Below, piece after piece: positions 16,717 to 24,873 of a stretch of 64,000 nucleotides of DNA. Where the stretch lies: the NCBI RefSeq assembly GCF_000938305.1, contig NZ_JYMT01000042.1, forward strand, positions 1 through 64,000, written 5' to 3'. Under the pieces are notes generated by a model, which saw nothing but the letters and a program-made list of their open reading frames with translations, searched no databases and was not told the DNA's origin. This stretch comes from Bradyrhizobium sp. LTSP885. GTDB lineage: Bacteria > Pseudomonadota > Alphaproteobacteria > Rhizobiales > Xanthobacteraceae. Within the stretch, counting starts at the first letter, position 1. The number at the start of each line of letters is the position of its first letter. Made by a program: the position numbers and the translations under genes.

Positions 16717-18243
16717 TCAGGCGGTGCCGATTCTCATAGGGCGCGGCGGTGCGTGCGCGCCTTTCGATGTCTTGCGGCGGGCGCGCAGCGCAGCCAGCGC
16801 GGCCTTCGCCAATTGTTCCGCCGACGCGACGAGTTGCAGAACCGGATGGCCGGAGAATCCGAGCACGAATCCCGATAGCGGCGCCGCACGGTGATAGGTT
16901 TCGGCGAGCAGCCAGCCGCCGACGCCGGCGGCCGCCTTCGCCTCTGCTGCAACGAGCGGATCGGTCGACGGCGCGAGGCGTGCCACCAGATGCAGGCCTT
17001 GCGAGGGGACCGGAACCGTGAGTTCGCCTTCGGAAGCTGCCGCCAATGTCGACGCCAGCACATCGCGCGCGTCGCGATAGAGTTTGCGCGACTTGCGCAG
17101 ATTGGCGGCGAAGGCGCCGGAGTTCAGCATGTCGGCGACCGCGCCTTCCATCAGGGTTGCGGGAAAGCGGTCGAGCGCGGCACGCGCCGCCGTGACCGGA
17201 CCGACCAGTTGCTCGGGCAGGGCGCAATAGCCGATCCGCAATCCCGGAAACAGCGTCTTGGCAAAGGTGCCCATGTAGATCACGCGGCGCAAATGATCGA
17301 TGCCGGCGAGCGACAACAGCGGCGCGCCGTCATAGCGGAACTCGCTGTCGTAATCGTCCTCGAACACGAAGGCGCCGGCGTCCTTGGCCCAATCGAGCAA
17401 CTCGAGCCGACGCGGCATCGACATCTGCACGCCCAGCGGAAACTGATGCGACGGCGTGACGTAGGCGGCGCGCGCCGTCGGTGCCGATGCGCGCCCCTTG
17501 GCGACGCGCATGCCCGACGCATCGACCGGCACCGAAACCGGACGATAGCCGCAATGCTCGATCGCGCGCCGCGCGGCCGGATAGCCGGGATCCTCGCACC
17601 AGACCTGGTCGCCGGGTTTGAGGATCGCGCCGAGCACGATGCGCAGCGCGTGCAGCGTGCCCGACGCCAGCATGATTTGATCGGGATCGCAGCGCAGCCC
17701 GCGCGCCGACAAAAGGTGATCTGCGATCGCGGCGCGCAATTCGCTGCTACCGCGGGGATCGCCATAGTGGAGATGCTCGGGTCCGAACGCGCGCAGCCTC
17801 CGGCCGGCAAACGCGCGGAAACGCTGCAGCGCGCGTGCGTCGATATGGGTGCAGCCGAGCGACAGCGCGCTGTGCTGTGGCGGCTCGATCATGATCCTGG
17901 TCTTGCGCGGTGCGCCGGCCTGCGCCGGGATCCGCGCGGCGACGAAGGTGCCGGAGCCTGTGGTCGCGACCGCAAAGCCGTCGGCGATCAGCCGCTCATA
18001 GGCCGTGGTGACGGCGTTGCGGCGGAAGCCGGTCTGCTTGGCGAGCGCGCGCGACGGCGGCAGTGGTTCGCCGGGTTTCACGATGCCGCCGACGATGGCG
18101 TGGCACAGCGCCTGATAGAGCCGGTTCTGCGAGGCGGCGCCCTGCGTGACATGGGGGCCTGCAAGATCGAGCGGCAGCTCGGCCTTGCCCGGCGAAGACT
18201 TGCCTGGCGGGGATTTGCGCAAATTGGTCGGAATTTTTCGCAT
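16717..18243 (-). CDS. MocR family transcriptional regulator (GntR-aminotransferase fusion)
   Basis: Regulator of 508 aa. A GntR winged helix-turn-helix (about 45-110, with PLPPSRALAKQTGF and GSGTFVA) is fused to a fold-type I aminotransferase-like domain that binds pyridoxal phosphate. The PLP lysine lies in YMGTFAKTLFPGLRIGY, and the FVFEDDYDSEFRY stretch supplies the cofactor aspartate. MocR proteins sense PLP, amines or amino acids. It is divergent from a pyridoxamine-oxidase-fold gene across only about 72 bp, so that gene is a likely target. The ATG at 18243 is chosen because the only upstream option is a TTG. Confidence 0.9.
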   Translation of the reverse strand: MRKIPTNLRKSPPGKSSPGKAELPLDLAGPHVTQGAASQNRLYQALCHAIVGGIVKPGEPLPPSRALAKQTGFRRNAVTTAYERLIADGFAVATTGSGTFVAARIPAQAGAPRKTRIMIEPPQHSALSLGCTHIDARALQRFRAFAGRRLRAFGPEHLHYGDPRGSSELRAAIADHLLSARGLRCDPDQIMLASGTLHALRIVLGAILKPGDQVWCEDPGYPAARRAIEHCGYRPVSVPVDASGMRVAKGRASAPTARAAYVTPSHQFPLGVQMSMPRRLELLDWAKDAGAFVFEDDYDSEFRYDGAPLLSLAGIDHLRRVIYMGTFAKTLFPGLRIGYCALPEQLVGPVTAARAALDRFPATLMEGAVADMLNSGAFAANLRKSRKLYRDARDVLASTLAAASEGELTVPVPSQGLHLVARLAPSTDPLVAAEAKAAAGVGGWLLAETYHRAAPLSGFVLGFSGHPVLQLVASAEQLAKAALAALRARRKTSKGAHAPPRPMRIGTA

Positions 18244-18315
18244 GGAATTGGCACTATCGCAGACCAAATCGTCCGCTACAACCGTTCTAACATTCCAATC
18301 CAGCGAGGCATTGCC

Positions 18316-19041
18316 GTGACCGAAGGCGCATCCACTCCCTCCTATCCGCTATCGTCCCGCAACCGGGTGAAGCGCCTCCACGAACGCGGCTTCTACGACC
18401 ATGAGACCGTGCACAGGATCCTCGACGCCTCGATGATGTGCCACGTCTCCTACGTGATCGACGGCCAGCCCTATTGCACGCCGACCTTTTTCTGGCGCGA
18501 GGGGACGAAGCTCTATTGGCACGGCTCGAGCGCGAGCCGGATGCTTAGGAACCAGACGGAGGGCGAGCGGGTGTGCCTGACGGTTGCCCATCTCGACAGC
18601 CTGGTGCTGGCGCGCTGCGGCTTCAATCACTCGGCCGATTATCGCGCGGTGATGGCGTTCGGCAGCGCCTATCTCGTTACCGACGCGGAAGAGAAGCAGC
18701 GCGCCGTCGTCGCGATGGTCGACCGCTTCTTTCCCGACCGCACCGCGACCTTGAGGCCGAGCAACACGCAGGAAATCAAGGCGACCTCGTTCATCGCGAT
18801 GGAGATCGAGGAGGCCTCCGCAAAGGTTCGCTCCAAGGGCGTCGCCGACGACGCCGAGGATTACGAGTTGCCGATCTACGCCGAGCGTATCCCGGTCCGC
18901 ACCGTGCTCGGCGCGCCGGAGCCGTGTTCGCGGCTGCTCGACGGCGTGACGCGGCCGGCGACGCTCGATGGCTATTCGGAAGGCCGCCTGCTCGGAGATG
19001 CATTGCGGGATGCCTATTTTGCGGAGTACCCCGCCGGCTGA
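18316..19041 (+). CDS. Pyridoxamine 5'-phosphate oxidase family flavin-binding protein
   Basis: Predicted FMN- or F420-binding split-barrel protein of 241 aa. The N-terminal half contains the barrel: CHVSYVIDGQPYCTPTFFW, KLYWHGSSASRML, and VCLTVAHLDSLVLARCGFN. The C-terminal half has an ATSFIAMEIEEASAKVR strand and a helical tail. It is larger than true PdxH and lacks its obvious PLP-site arginines, so a different redox substrate is likely. GTG at 18316 is taken as the start: no upstream ATG fits and GAGG lies 8 nt before it. Its closeness to the divergent MocR gene suggests PLP- or amine-responsive control. Confidence 0.85.
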   Translation: MTEGASTPSYPLSSRNRVKRLHERGFYDHETVHRILDASMMCHVSYVIDGQPYCTPTFFWREGTKLYWHGSSASRMLRNQTEGERVCLTVAHLDSLVLARCGFNHSADYRAVMAFGSAYLVTDAEEKQRAVVAMVDRFFPDRTATLRPSNTQEIKATSFIAMEIEEASAKVRSKGVADDAEDYELPIYAERIPVRTVLGAPEPCSRLLDGVTRPATLDGYSEGRLLGDALRDAYFAEYPAG

Positions 19042-19095
19042 GATCGGGTTACGGTGGCGCTCCCGCCTTCTGACATCCCCTGACGGAGCTGCTGC

Positions 19096-20373
19096 ATGAC
19101 TGCCGATACGCAACAACGAATCCTTGCTGCCGTTGACGAAGGGTTCGATGCGCAGCTTGCGACCACGCAGGCCTTTGTGGCGATCCCCTCGACCCGCGGC
19201 GCCGAGGGGCCGTGCCAGGACATGATCGGCGACCTCCTGCGCCAACGCGGCTATGAGGTCGACGACTGGCACATCAATGTCGATGACCTCAAGGATCTGC
19301 GCGGCTTCGGCCCGATCGAGCATGATTTCTCGAAGGCGCGCACCGTTGTCGGCACCTATCGGCCGGCGACCAATGCCGGCAGATCGCTGATCCTGCAGGG
19401 GCACTGCGACGTGGTGCCGACCGGCCCGCTCGAGATGTGGGCGACGCCGCCGTTCGATCCCGTCATCAAGGACGGCAGGATGTACGGCCGCGGCGCCTGC
19501 GACATGAAGTCGGGCACCATCGGTGCCCTTTACGCACTGGATGCGATCAAGAAGGCGGGGCTCAAGCCGACGGCGCGGATCCATTTCCAGTCCGTCATCG
19601 AGGAGGAGAGCACCGGCGTCGGCGCGCTTTCCACCTTGCAGCGCGGCTACCGCGCCGATGCCTGCTTCATCCCGGAGCCGACCAACGGCAAGATGATCCG
19701 CTCGCAGGTCGGCGTGATCTGGTTTCGCCTGAAGGTGCGCGGCTTCCCGGTGCATGTGTTCGAGGCCGGTGCCGGCTCCAATGCGATCATGGCGGCGTAT
19801 CATTTGATTCATGCCCTCGAGAAGCTCGAGGTCGCCTGGAACGAACGCGCCAAGAGCGACCGCCATTTCAAGGACGTCAATCATCCCATCAACCTCAACC
19901 CGGGAATCATCAAGGGCGGCGACTGGGCCTCCAGCGTGCCGGCCTGGTGCGACGTCGATTGCCGGATTGCGGTGCTGCCAGGCTGGTCGATCTCGGAGTG
20001 CCAGAAGGAGATTCTGGCCTGCGTCTCGGCCGCTGCGCGCGACCACCGCTTCCTCTCCAACAACCCGCCGCAGGTTGAGTGGTCGGGCTTCCTGTCGGAA
20101 GGGTACGAGCTGGCGAATTCCGAAGCACCGGAAGCGGCCTTCGCCAAGGCGCATCAGGCGGTCTATGGCGGGGCGGCGGAAGACCGCGCTTTCACGGCGC
20201 TGACCGACACCCGCTTCTACGGGCTGAACCACGACATCCCGAGCCTATGCTTCGGCGCCACGGGAGCGGCGATGCACGGCTTCAACGAATATGTCGATCT
20301 GGAATCGTTGCGGCAGTCGACCAAGGCCACCGCGCTGTTCATCGCCGAATGGTGCGGGGTGGAGCAAGCATAG
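19096..20373 (+). CDS. ArgE/DapE family deacylase (M20 peptidase family)
   Basis: Zinc-dependent amidohydrolase of 425 aa. The metal motifs are visible: LQGHCDVVPTG (His and Asp), GRGACDMKSG (bridging Asp) and VIEEESTGVGAL (catalytic Glu pair), with a dimerisation-lid region in between (VRGFPVHVFEAGAGSNA) and a late metal His in GAAMHGFNEYV. Family members remove acyl groups from amino acids such as N-acetylornithine or succinyl-diaminopimelate; the substrate here is not determinable. It stands 54 bp after the flavin protein and about 110 bp before the kynurenine operon. It may belong to the first transcription unit, given the operator-like palindrome after it. Confidence 0.9.
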   Translation: MTADTQQRILAAVDEGFDAQLATTQAFVAIPSTRGAEGPCQDMIGDLLRQRGYEVDDWHINVDDLKDLRGFGPIEHDFSKARTVVGTYRPATNAGRSLILQGHCDVVPTGPLEMWATPPFDPVIKDGRMYGRGACDMKSGTIGALYALDAIKKAGLKPTARIHFQSVIEEESTGVGALSTLQRGYRADACFIPEPTNGKMIRSQVGVIWFRLKVRGFPVHVFEAGAGSNAIMAAYHLIHALEKLEVAWNERAKSDRHFKDVNHPINLNPGIIKGGDWASSVPAWCDVDCRIAVLPGWSISECQKEILACVSAAARDHRFLSNNPPQVEWSGFLSEGYELANSEAPEAAFAKAHQAVYGGAAEDRAFTALTDTRFYGLNHDIPSLCFGATGAAMHGFNEYVDLESLRQSTKATALFIAEWCGVEQA

Positions 20374-20399
20374 CCTTTTTGTGTGGCGTCCCCAGATAG

Positions 20400-20411
20400 T
20401 TTAAGCTTAAA
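20400..20411. promoter_or_regulatory. Palindromic operator candidate for the kynurenine operon
   Basis: TTTAAGCTTAAA is a perfect 12-bp palindrome in a short A+T-rich island, 74 bp upstream of the first kynurenine gene. AT-rich palindromes of this kind are typical binding sites of MarR- or Lrp-type regulators of aromatic and amino-acid catabolism. No such regulator gene is adjacent, so the assignment is inference. Confidence 0.5.
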
Positions 20412-20484
20412 ATAAAGACTGGGCGGCCGGCCCCGCCGGTGGCAAAGTGCTGCCCGACCGTCGGCGAGTCCTCGGGGAGCCACG

Positions 20485-21294
20485 ATGCGCGATTGGGATG
20501 ACGCTTATGCAAATTCGGCCCACGTGCCGGGGTCGGACAAGCTGCCGGCGCTGTGGACCGAGCGCGCGGCGGCCTATCGCGCCGGGCTCAATCGATTCAA
20601 GCCTGATATTGCCTATGGATCGGGAGAGCGGCAGCGGCTCGACCTGATCCTGCCGGACGGCGACAGCAAGGGCCTCGTCGTCTTCGTGCATGGCGGCTAC
20701 TGGATGCGCTTCGATAAATCGTCGTGGACCGACCTCGCAGAGGGGGCGCGAAACCACGGCTGGACGGTGGCGCTGCCGAGCTACACGCTGGCACCGGCCG
20801 CGCGCATCTCCGACATCACGGCAGAGATCGCGGCCGCGATTGCCTTGGCTGCGGCCCAGGTCTCCGGCCCGATTCGGTTAGCCGGCCATTCCGCGGGCGG
20901 CCATCTTGTCACGCGCATGCTGTGCGACGACGGCCCGCTCGAACCTGAGGTCTACAACAGAATCGCGGCGACGCTGTCGATCAGCGGTCTGCACGATCTG
21001 CGGCCGCTCCTGAAGACCAGGATGAACGATACGCTCGGGATGACCATGGACGAGGCAACGCGCGAAAGCGCCGCCCTGCATCTGCCGCGGGGCACGTCGC
21101 CGCTCACCGCCTGGGTCGGTGGCAGCGAACGTCCCGAGTTCATCCGCCAGGCCGAGCTGATGGCCAACATCTGGACCGGCTTCGACGTGCCCACGCGCCT
21201 CGTCGTCGACCCCGGGCATAACCATTTTACTGTTGTCGATGGGCTGAAGGATCCATCCTCCGCCATCACAAGATGCCTTGTCGGCCTCGGTTGA
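20485..21294 (+). CDS. Alpha/beta hydrolase, probable kynurenine formamidase (esterase type)
   Basis: Predicted to hydrolyse N-formylkynurenine to kynurenine and formate. The 269-aa protein is an alpha/beta hydrolase with the oxyanion motif HGGYW at 69-73 and the nucleophile elbow GHSAGGH with S136; a terminal HNHF probably supplies the catalytic histidine. This is the AFMID-like esterase type, not the metal-dependent cyclase-type KynB usual in many bacteria. The assignment rests on context: it is followed 29 bp later by tryptophan 2,3-dioxygenase and then kynureninase on the same strand. It begins about 110 bp after the previous gene, behind a palindromic operator candidate. Confidence 0.85.
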   Translation: MRDWDDAYANSAHVPGSDKLPALWTERAAAYRAGLNRFKPDIAYGSGERQRLDLILPDGDSKGLVVFVHGGYWMRFDKSSWTDLAEGARNHGWTVALPSYTLAPAARISDITAEIAAAIALAAAQVSGPIRLAGHSAGGHLVTRMLCDDGPLEPEVYNRIAATLSISGLHDLRPLLKTRMNDTLGMTMDEATRESAALHLPRGTSPLTAWVGGSERPEFIRQAELMANIWTGFDVPTRLVVDPGHNHFTVVDGLKDPSSAITRCLVGLG

Positions 21295-21323
21295 AGGCAG
21301 CGGATCGATCGGGAGGATGTGTC

Positions 21324-22163
21324 ATGAGCAGTAACGCCTACGATCCCGCGACCGAGGGCGCCGAGACCGACTTCGCCCGGAAAATGTCGTATGCCGACTA
21401 TCTGCATCTCGATGCACTGCTCGGCGCCCAGCACCCCGTCTCGGACGCGCATGACGAGATGCTGTTCATCATCCAGCATCAAACCTCCGAGCTGTGGATG
21501 CGGCTCGCCATCCACGAGCTCCGCGCCGCGCGAGCCGCCATCGCCCGCGAGGAGGTATCGCCGGCGATGAAGATGCTCGCGCGTGTCTCCCGCATCTTCG
21601 AGCAGTTGAACAGCGCCTGGGACGTGCTGCGCACCATGACGCCCAGCGAATACACCCATTTCCGCGCGCGGCTCGGACAGTCCTCGGGTTTCCAGTCGTT
21701 TCAGTACCGGCAGATCGAATATCTCCTCGGCAATCGCAATGCCGCGATGCTGCAGCCGCACGCGCATGATGCCGAGGTGATGACGTTGCTCGAAACCGAG
21801 CTTGCCACGCCGAGCCTTTATGACGAGGTGCTGCGGCTTGCCCACCGCAAGGGGCTCACCATGCCCGCGAACGTCCTGTCACGCGACGTCCACGAAAGCC
21901 ATCACTTCGACGAGGGGGTGATGCAAGCCTGGCGCCGCGTCTATGAGGCTCCCGAAGCCAACTGGATGCTCTATGAGCTCGCCGAGAAACTGGTCGACTT
22001 CGAAGATTATTTTCGCCGCTGGCGCTTCAATCACGTGACGACGGTGGAGCGCGTGATCGGCTTCAAGCGTGGCACTGGCGGCACCGGTGGGGTCAGCTAT
22101 CTCAAGCGGATGCTTGAGGTCGAGCTGTTTCCCGAACTGTGGCGCGTCCGCACCATCCTGTGA
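21324..22163 (+). CDS. kynA: Tryptophan 2,3-dioxygenase
   Basis: Haem enzyme of 279 aa that opens the indole ring of L-tryptophan to give N-formylkynurenine. The family signatures are clear: MLFIIQHQTSELWMRL near the N-terminus with the haem-pocket histidine, QSSGFQSFQYRQIEYLLGN, and a C-terminal FEDYFRRWRFNHVTTVER stretch that includes the proximal-side histidine. The GTGGTGGVSYL loop closes the substrate site. The start at 21324 has GGGAGGA about 7 nt upstream and gives the expected N-terminus. It is the second gene of the operon, with kynU starting 10 bp after its stop. Confidence 0.96.
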   Translation: MSSNAYDPATEGAETDFARKMSYADYLHLDALLGAQHPVSDAHDEMLFIIQHQTSELWMRLAIHELRAARAAIAREEVSPAMKMLARVSRIFEQLNSAWDVLRTMTPSEYTHFRARLGQSSGFQSFQYRQIEYLLGNRNAAMLQPHAHDAEVMTLLETELATPSLYDEVLRLAHRKGLTMPANVLSRDVHESHHFDEGVMQAWRRVYEAPEANWMLYELAEKLVDFEDYFRRWRFNHVTTVERVIGFKRGTGGTGGVSYLKRMLEVELFPELWRVRTIL

Positions 22164-22173
22164 GCGAGTAGCC

Positions 22174-23388
22174 ATGACCGAAGCGAAATCGCAACTGCGC
22201 GTCTACGACGACACCAGGGCAATGTTTCATCTGCCCGCGGATGTCATCTATCTCGACGGCAACTCGCTCGGTGCGCTACCGCTGGGCGTTGCCGAACGCG
22301 TGGCGCATGTCGTCACAGCCGAGTGGGGCGACGAGCTCATTCGCGCGTGGAACACCGCCGGCTGGTACGTGCAGCCGCGCCGCGTGGGCGATCGCCTCGC
22401 CCGCCTGATCGGCGCCGAGCCGGGCACCGTGATGATGGGCGACACGCTGTCGCTGAAAGTCTATCAGGCGCTTGCGGCCGCGCTCGACATGAACCGGGAG
22501 CGCAAAATCGTTCTCTCCGACACCGGCAATTTCCCGACCGATCTGTATATGGCGGAAGGGCTGATCGCGACGCTCGGGCGCGGCCATCAATTGCGGCTGG
22601 CGGCGCCGGAGGAGGTCGAGGCATCGTTGTCGGACGACATTGCGGTGCTCTATCTGACCGAGGTCGACTACCGCACCGGCCGCCGCCACGATATGCTGAC
22701 GCTGACCAGGAAGGCGCATGCGCTCGGCATCGTCACGGTCTGGGATCTCGCGCATTCGGCCGGCGCGCTGCCGGTCGATCTTGCCGGTGTTGGCGCCGAT
22801 TTCGCCGCCGGCTGCACCTACAAATATCTCAACGCCGGCCCCGGCGCGCCGGCCTTCCTCTACGTCGCGCCGCGTCATGCCGATCAGGCGCGCGCTGCGT
22901 TGTCGGGCTGGATGGGCCACGCAAATCCGTTTGCCTTTGATCTCGGTTATCAGCCTGCCGGCGGTGTCGAGCGCATGCGCGTCGGCACACCGCCGGTGCT
23001 GGCGATGGCCGCGCTGGAGGCGTCGCTCGACATCTGGGACCGCGTCGATATCGGCGAAGTTCGCGCGCGCTCACTGGCGCTCGGCGACTTGCTGATAGCC
23101 GAGGTCGCGCGACGCTGCCCGTCGCTGAAGCTGGTGACACCGCGCGCGCACGCGCAGCGCGGGTCGCAAATCTCCTTCGCGTTCGCCGGCGGGTATGCCG
23201 CCATGCAGGCGCTGATTGCCCGCGGCGTGATCGGCGACTTCCGGGCGCCTGATATCATGCGGTTCGGGATCACGCCGCTCTATATCGGCGAAGCCGAGGT
23301 GATGAAGGCCGCCGGGATCATCGAGGAGGTGATCAATGGCGAGGTGTGGCGCCGGCCGGAATATCAGGTCGTGAATGCGGTGACGTGA
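22174..23388 (+). CDS. kynU: Kynureninase
   Basis: PLP enzyme of 404 aa that cleaves kynurenine to anthranilate and alanine. Family features include YLDGNSLGALP near residue 26, RAWNTAGWYVQPRR, SDTGNFPTDLYMAEGL, WDLAHSAGALPVDL and the cofactor lysine K217 in CTYKYLNAGPG. The length is usual. It begins 10 bp after kynA, giving a three-step route from tryptophan to anthranilate. No kynurenine 3-monooxygenase is nearby, so the cluster does not by itself lead to 3-hydroxyanthranilate and NAD. It converges on the corrinoid-binding gene with only a 35-bp gap. Confidence 0.96.
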   Translation: MTEAKSQLRVYDDTRAMFHLPADVIYLDGNSLGALPLGVAERVAHVVTAEWGDELIRAWNTAGWYVQPRRVGDRLARLIGAEPGTVMMGDTLSLKVYQALAAALDMNRERKIVLSDTGNFPTDLYMAEGLIATLGRGHQLRLAAPEEVEASLSDDIAVLYLTEVDYRTGRRHDMLTLTRKAHALGIVTVWDLAHSAGALPVDLAGVGADFAAGCTYKYLNAGPGAPAFLYVAPRHADQARAALSGWMGHANPFAFDLGYQPAGGVERMRVGTPPVLAMAALEASLDIWDRVDIGEVRARSLALGDLLIAEVARRCPSLKLVTPRAHAQRGSQISFAFAGGYAAMQALIARGVIGDFRAPDIMRFGITPLYIGEAEVMKAAGIIEEVINGEVWRRPEYQVVNAVT

Positions 23389-23423
23389 GCAACGAACGTC
23401 ACTCCAGGCACCATTGCGAGCGC

Positions 23424-24212
23424 TCATAGGCGCTGCGGCCACAACGCCTTGACAATCGCATCGAGCCCGTCCGTCAGCGCCGCGGGGCCGGGCTGCAGGA
23501 TGATGGTCGACTTGATCTCGACGATGCGATCGTTGCGCACCGCCGGAATCGTATCCCAGCCGTCGCGCTTGCGGATGCGGTCGGGGACGACCTTCTTGCC
23601 GCACCAGGATGCCAGGATGATATCGGGCGCAGCATCGCGCACGACATCCGGCGCGATGATGCGGTCCTTCGCCGCCTTGTGCACGCGCAGATGCGGCAGT
23701 GCGTCCTCGCCGCCGGCGATCTCGATCAGCTCGGAGACCCAGCCGATGCCGCTGATCAGCGGATCATCCCACTCCTCGAAATAGACCTTTGGGCGCGGTG
23801 CCGGACGCGGCGTCGCTGCAATCGTCGCAAGCCGTTGCTCGAGGTCCTGCGCGAGCCGTTCGGCGCGCTCCGCGGCGCCGACGATGGCACCCAACGTGCG
23901 GATCATCGCAAAGATGCCGGCCAGGTCGCGCTGGTTGAAGACATGGACGGCGACGCCGGCACGGACCAGATCGGCGACGATGTCGGCCTGCAGGTCGGAG
24001 AAGGCGAGCACCAGATCGGGCGCCAGCGCGAGGATCTTTGGAATGTCTGCGGAGATGAAGGCGGCGACGCGCGGCTTCTCGCGGCGGACTTGCGGCGGCC
24101 GCACCGCGTAACCGGAGACGCCGACGATGCGGTCCTGCTCACCGAGCAGATACAGCGTCTCGACGGTCTCTTCGGTCAGGCAGACGATTCGGCGGGGAGG
24201 GAAGTCGCGCAT
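23424..24212 (-). CDS. BtuF-like cobalamin/iron-complex binding protein
   Basis: Periplasmic-binding-protein fold of 262 aa in the BtuF/FhuD group that binds vitamin B12 or iron chelates. The sequence shows RRIVCLTEETVETLYLLGE, then ALAPDLVLAFSDLQADIV, GAIVGAAERAERLAQDLE and a second lobe with YFEEWDDPLISGIGWVSELI. I see no signal peptide from the chosen start, and no permease or ATPase gene is adjacent, so it may act alone or in the cytoplasm. A start at 24296 would add 28 residues but they are not hydrophobic. Neither start has a convincing ribosome site. Confidence 0.8.
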   Translation of the reverse strand: MRDFPPRRIVCLTEETVETLYLLGEQDRIVGVSGYAVRPPQVRREKPRVAAFISADIPKILALAPDLVLAFSDLQADIVADLVRAGVAVHVFNQRDLAGIFAMIRTLGAIVGAAERAERLAQDLEQRLATIAATPRPAPRPKVYFEEWDDPLISGIGWVSELIEIAGGEDALPHLRVHKAAKDRIIAPDVVRDAAPDIILASWCGKKVVPDRIRKRDGWDTIPAVRNDRIVEIKSTIILQPGPAALTDGLDAIVKALWPQRL

Positions 24213-24334
24213 GAACGACGTATGCAGAATCGGGGGCAGGTTGTCACGGCGGGCATGACCTCCGACGTCATTGCCTGATTTACCCGGCGCGTACATTCTC
24301 CGCGCAGTGAGAAAAATGCGATGCCGGAGGACCG

Positions 24335-24736
24335 ATGACGCCGCTCGAAAAAATCCAGTCGATGAAGATGCCGTTCGCGGAACTGAAGGGCGTCACCTTC
24401 ACCGCAGCCGACAAGGATCGCGTGGTCGCCCGGATGACGGTGCGACCGGAACTCTGCACCCTCAACCACACCATCCATGGCGGCGCCATCATGGCATTCG
24501 CGGATTCGGTCGGCGCTGCCGCCACCGTGATCAACCTGCCGGAGGACGCCAAAGGGACCACGACACTGGAGAGCAAGACCAACTTCATCGGCGGTGCCAT
24601 GGAGGGAACTACTGTCATTGCGACAGCGACGCCGGTGCATCGGGGGCGGCGGACTCAGGTCTGGCAGACCCGGCTGGAGACCGAGGACGGCAGACTGGTT
24701 GCGATCGTGACCCAGACGCAGATGGTATTATGGTAG
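24335..24736 (+). CDS. PaaI family thioesterase (hotdog fold)
   Basis: Predicted acyl-CoA thioesterase of 133 aa. The hotdog signature is present: LNHTIHGGAIMAFADSVG (HGGxxxxxxD with the catalytic aspartate), followed by TTLESKTNFIGGA and a terminal strand VTQTQMVLW. The family hydrolyses aryl- or acyl-CoA esters, often as a safety valve for trapped CoA. GGAGG lies 4 nt upstream of the ATG. It is divergent from the BtuF-like gene and has no obvious pathway partner here, although the kynurenine operon nearby would produce anthranilate, which some bacteria activate to a CoA ester. Confidence 0.9.
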   Translation: MTPLEKIQSMKMPFAELKGVTFTAADKDRVVARMTVRPELCTLNHTIHGGAIMAFADSVGAAATVINLPEDAKGTTTLESKTNFIGGAMEGTTVIATATPVHRGRRTQVWQTRLETEDGRLVAIVTQTQMVLW

Positions 24737-24791
24737 CGCAATAATATGATTTCCCAATCAAGTCATGGTTTATTCAAATGAATCAAGACAC

Positions 24792-24822
24792 TTGAATTAT
24801 ATGGTGCGATGCACAATATAAT
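24792..24822 (+). promoter_or_regulatory. Sigma-70-like promoter for the GNAT gene
   Basis: The hexamer TATAAT at 24817-24822 is an exact -10 consensus, and TTGAAT at 24792-24797 (or TGAATT one base on) is a -35-like hexamer 18-19 nt away. The surrounding 80 bp are strikingly A+T-rich for this genome. The predicted transcript would start near 24829, leaving a leader of about 45 nt. Confidence 0.5.
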
Positions 24823-24842
24823 CCGGACTAGGGATTCGACGC

Positions 24843-24866
24843 CTCCTCGAGGGCTATCACGAGGAG
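24843..24866 (+). promoter_or_regulatory. Hairpin that covers the ribosome-binding site of the GNAT gene
   Basis: CTCCTCG (24843-24849) is perfectly complementary to CGAGGAG (24860-24866), with a 10-nt loop. The second arm contains the GAGGAG ribosome site that precedes the ATG at 24874. Folding would hide that site, so translation could depend on opening by a protein, RNA or temperature. Confidence 0.5.
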
Positions 24867-24873
24867 TTATGAA

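Noticed and set aside
16891..18315. A 475-codon extension upstream of the flavin protein in the same frame
   Set aside because: It is antisense to the MocR gene and has no domain; the GTG at 18316 with a GAGG site is the better start.
18349..20232. A 627-codon open frame on the minus strand opposite the flavin protein and deacylase genes
   Set aside because: It is antisense to two well-supported genes with clear family motifs; its own translation is Arg/Gly/Asp-rich and has no domain. Long antisense frames are expected at this GC content.
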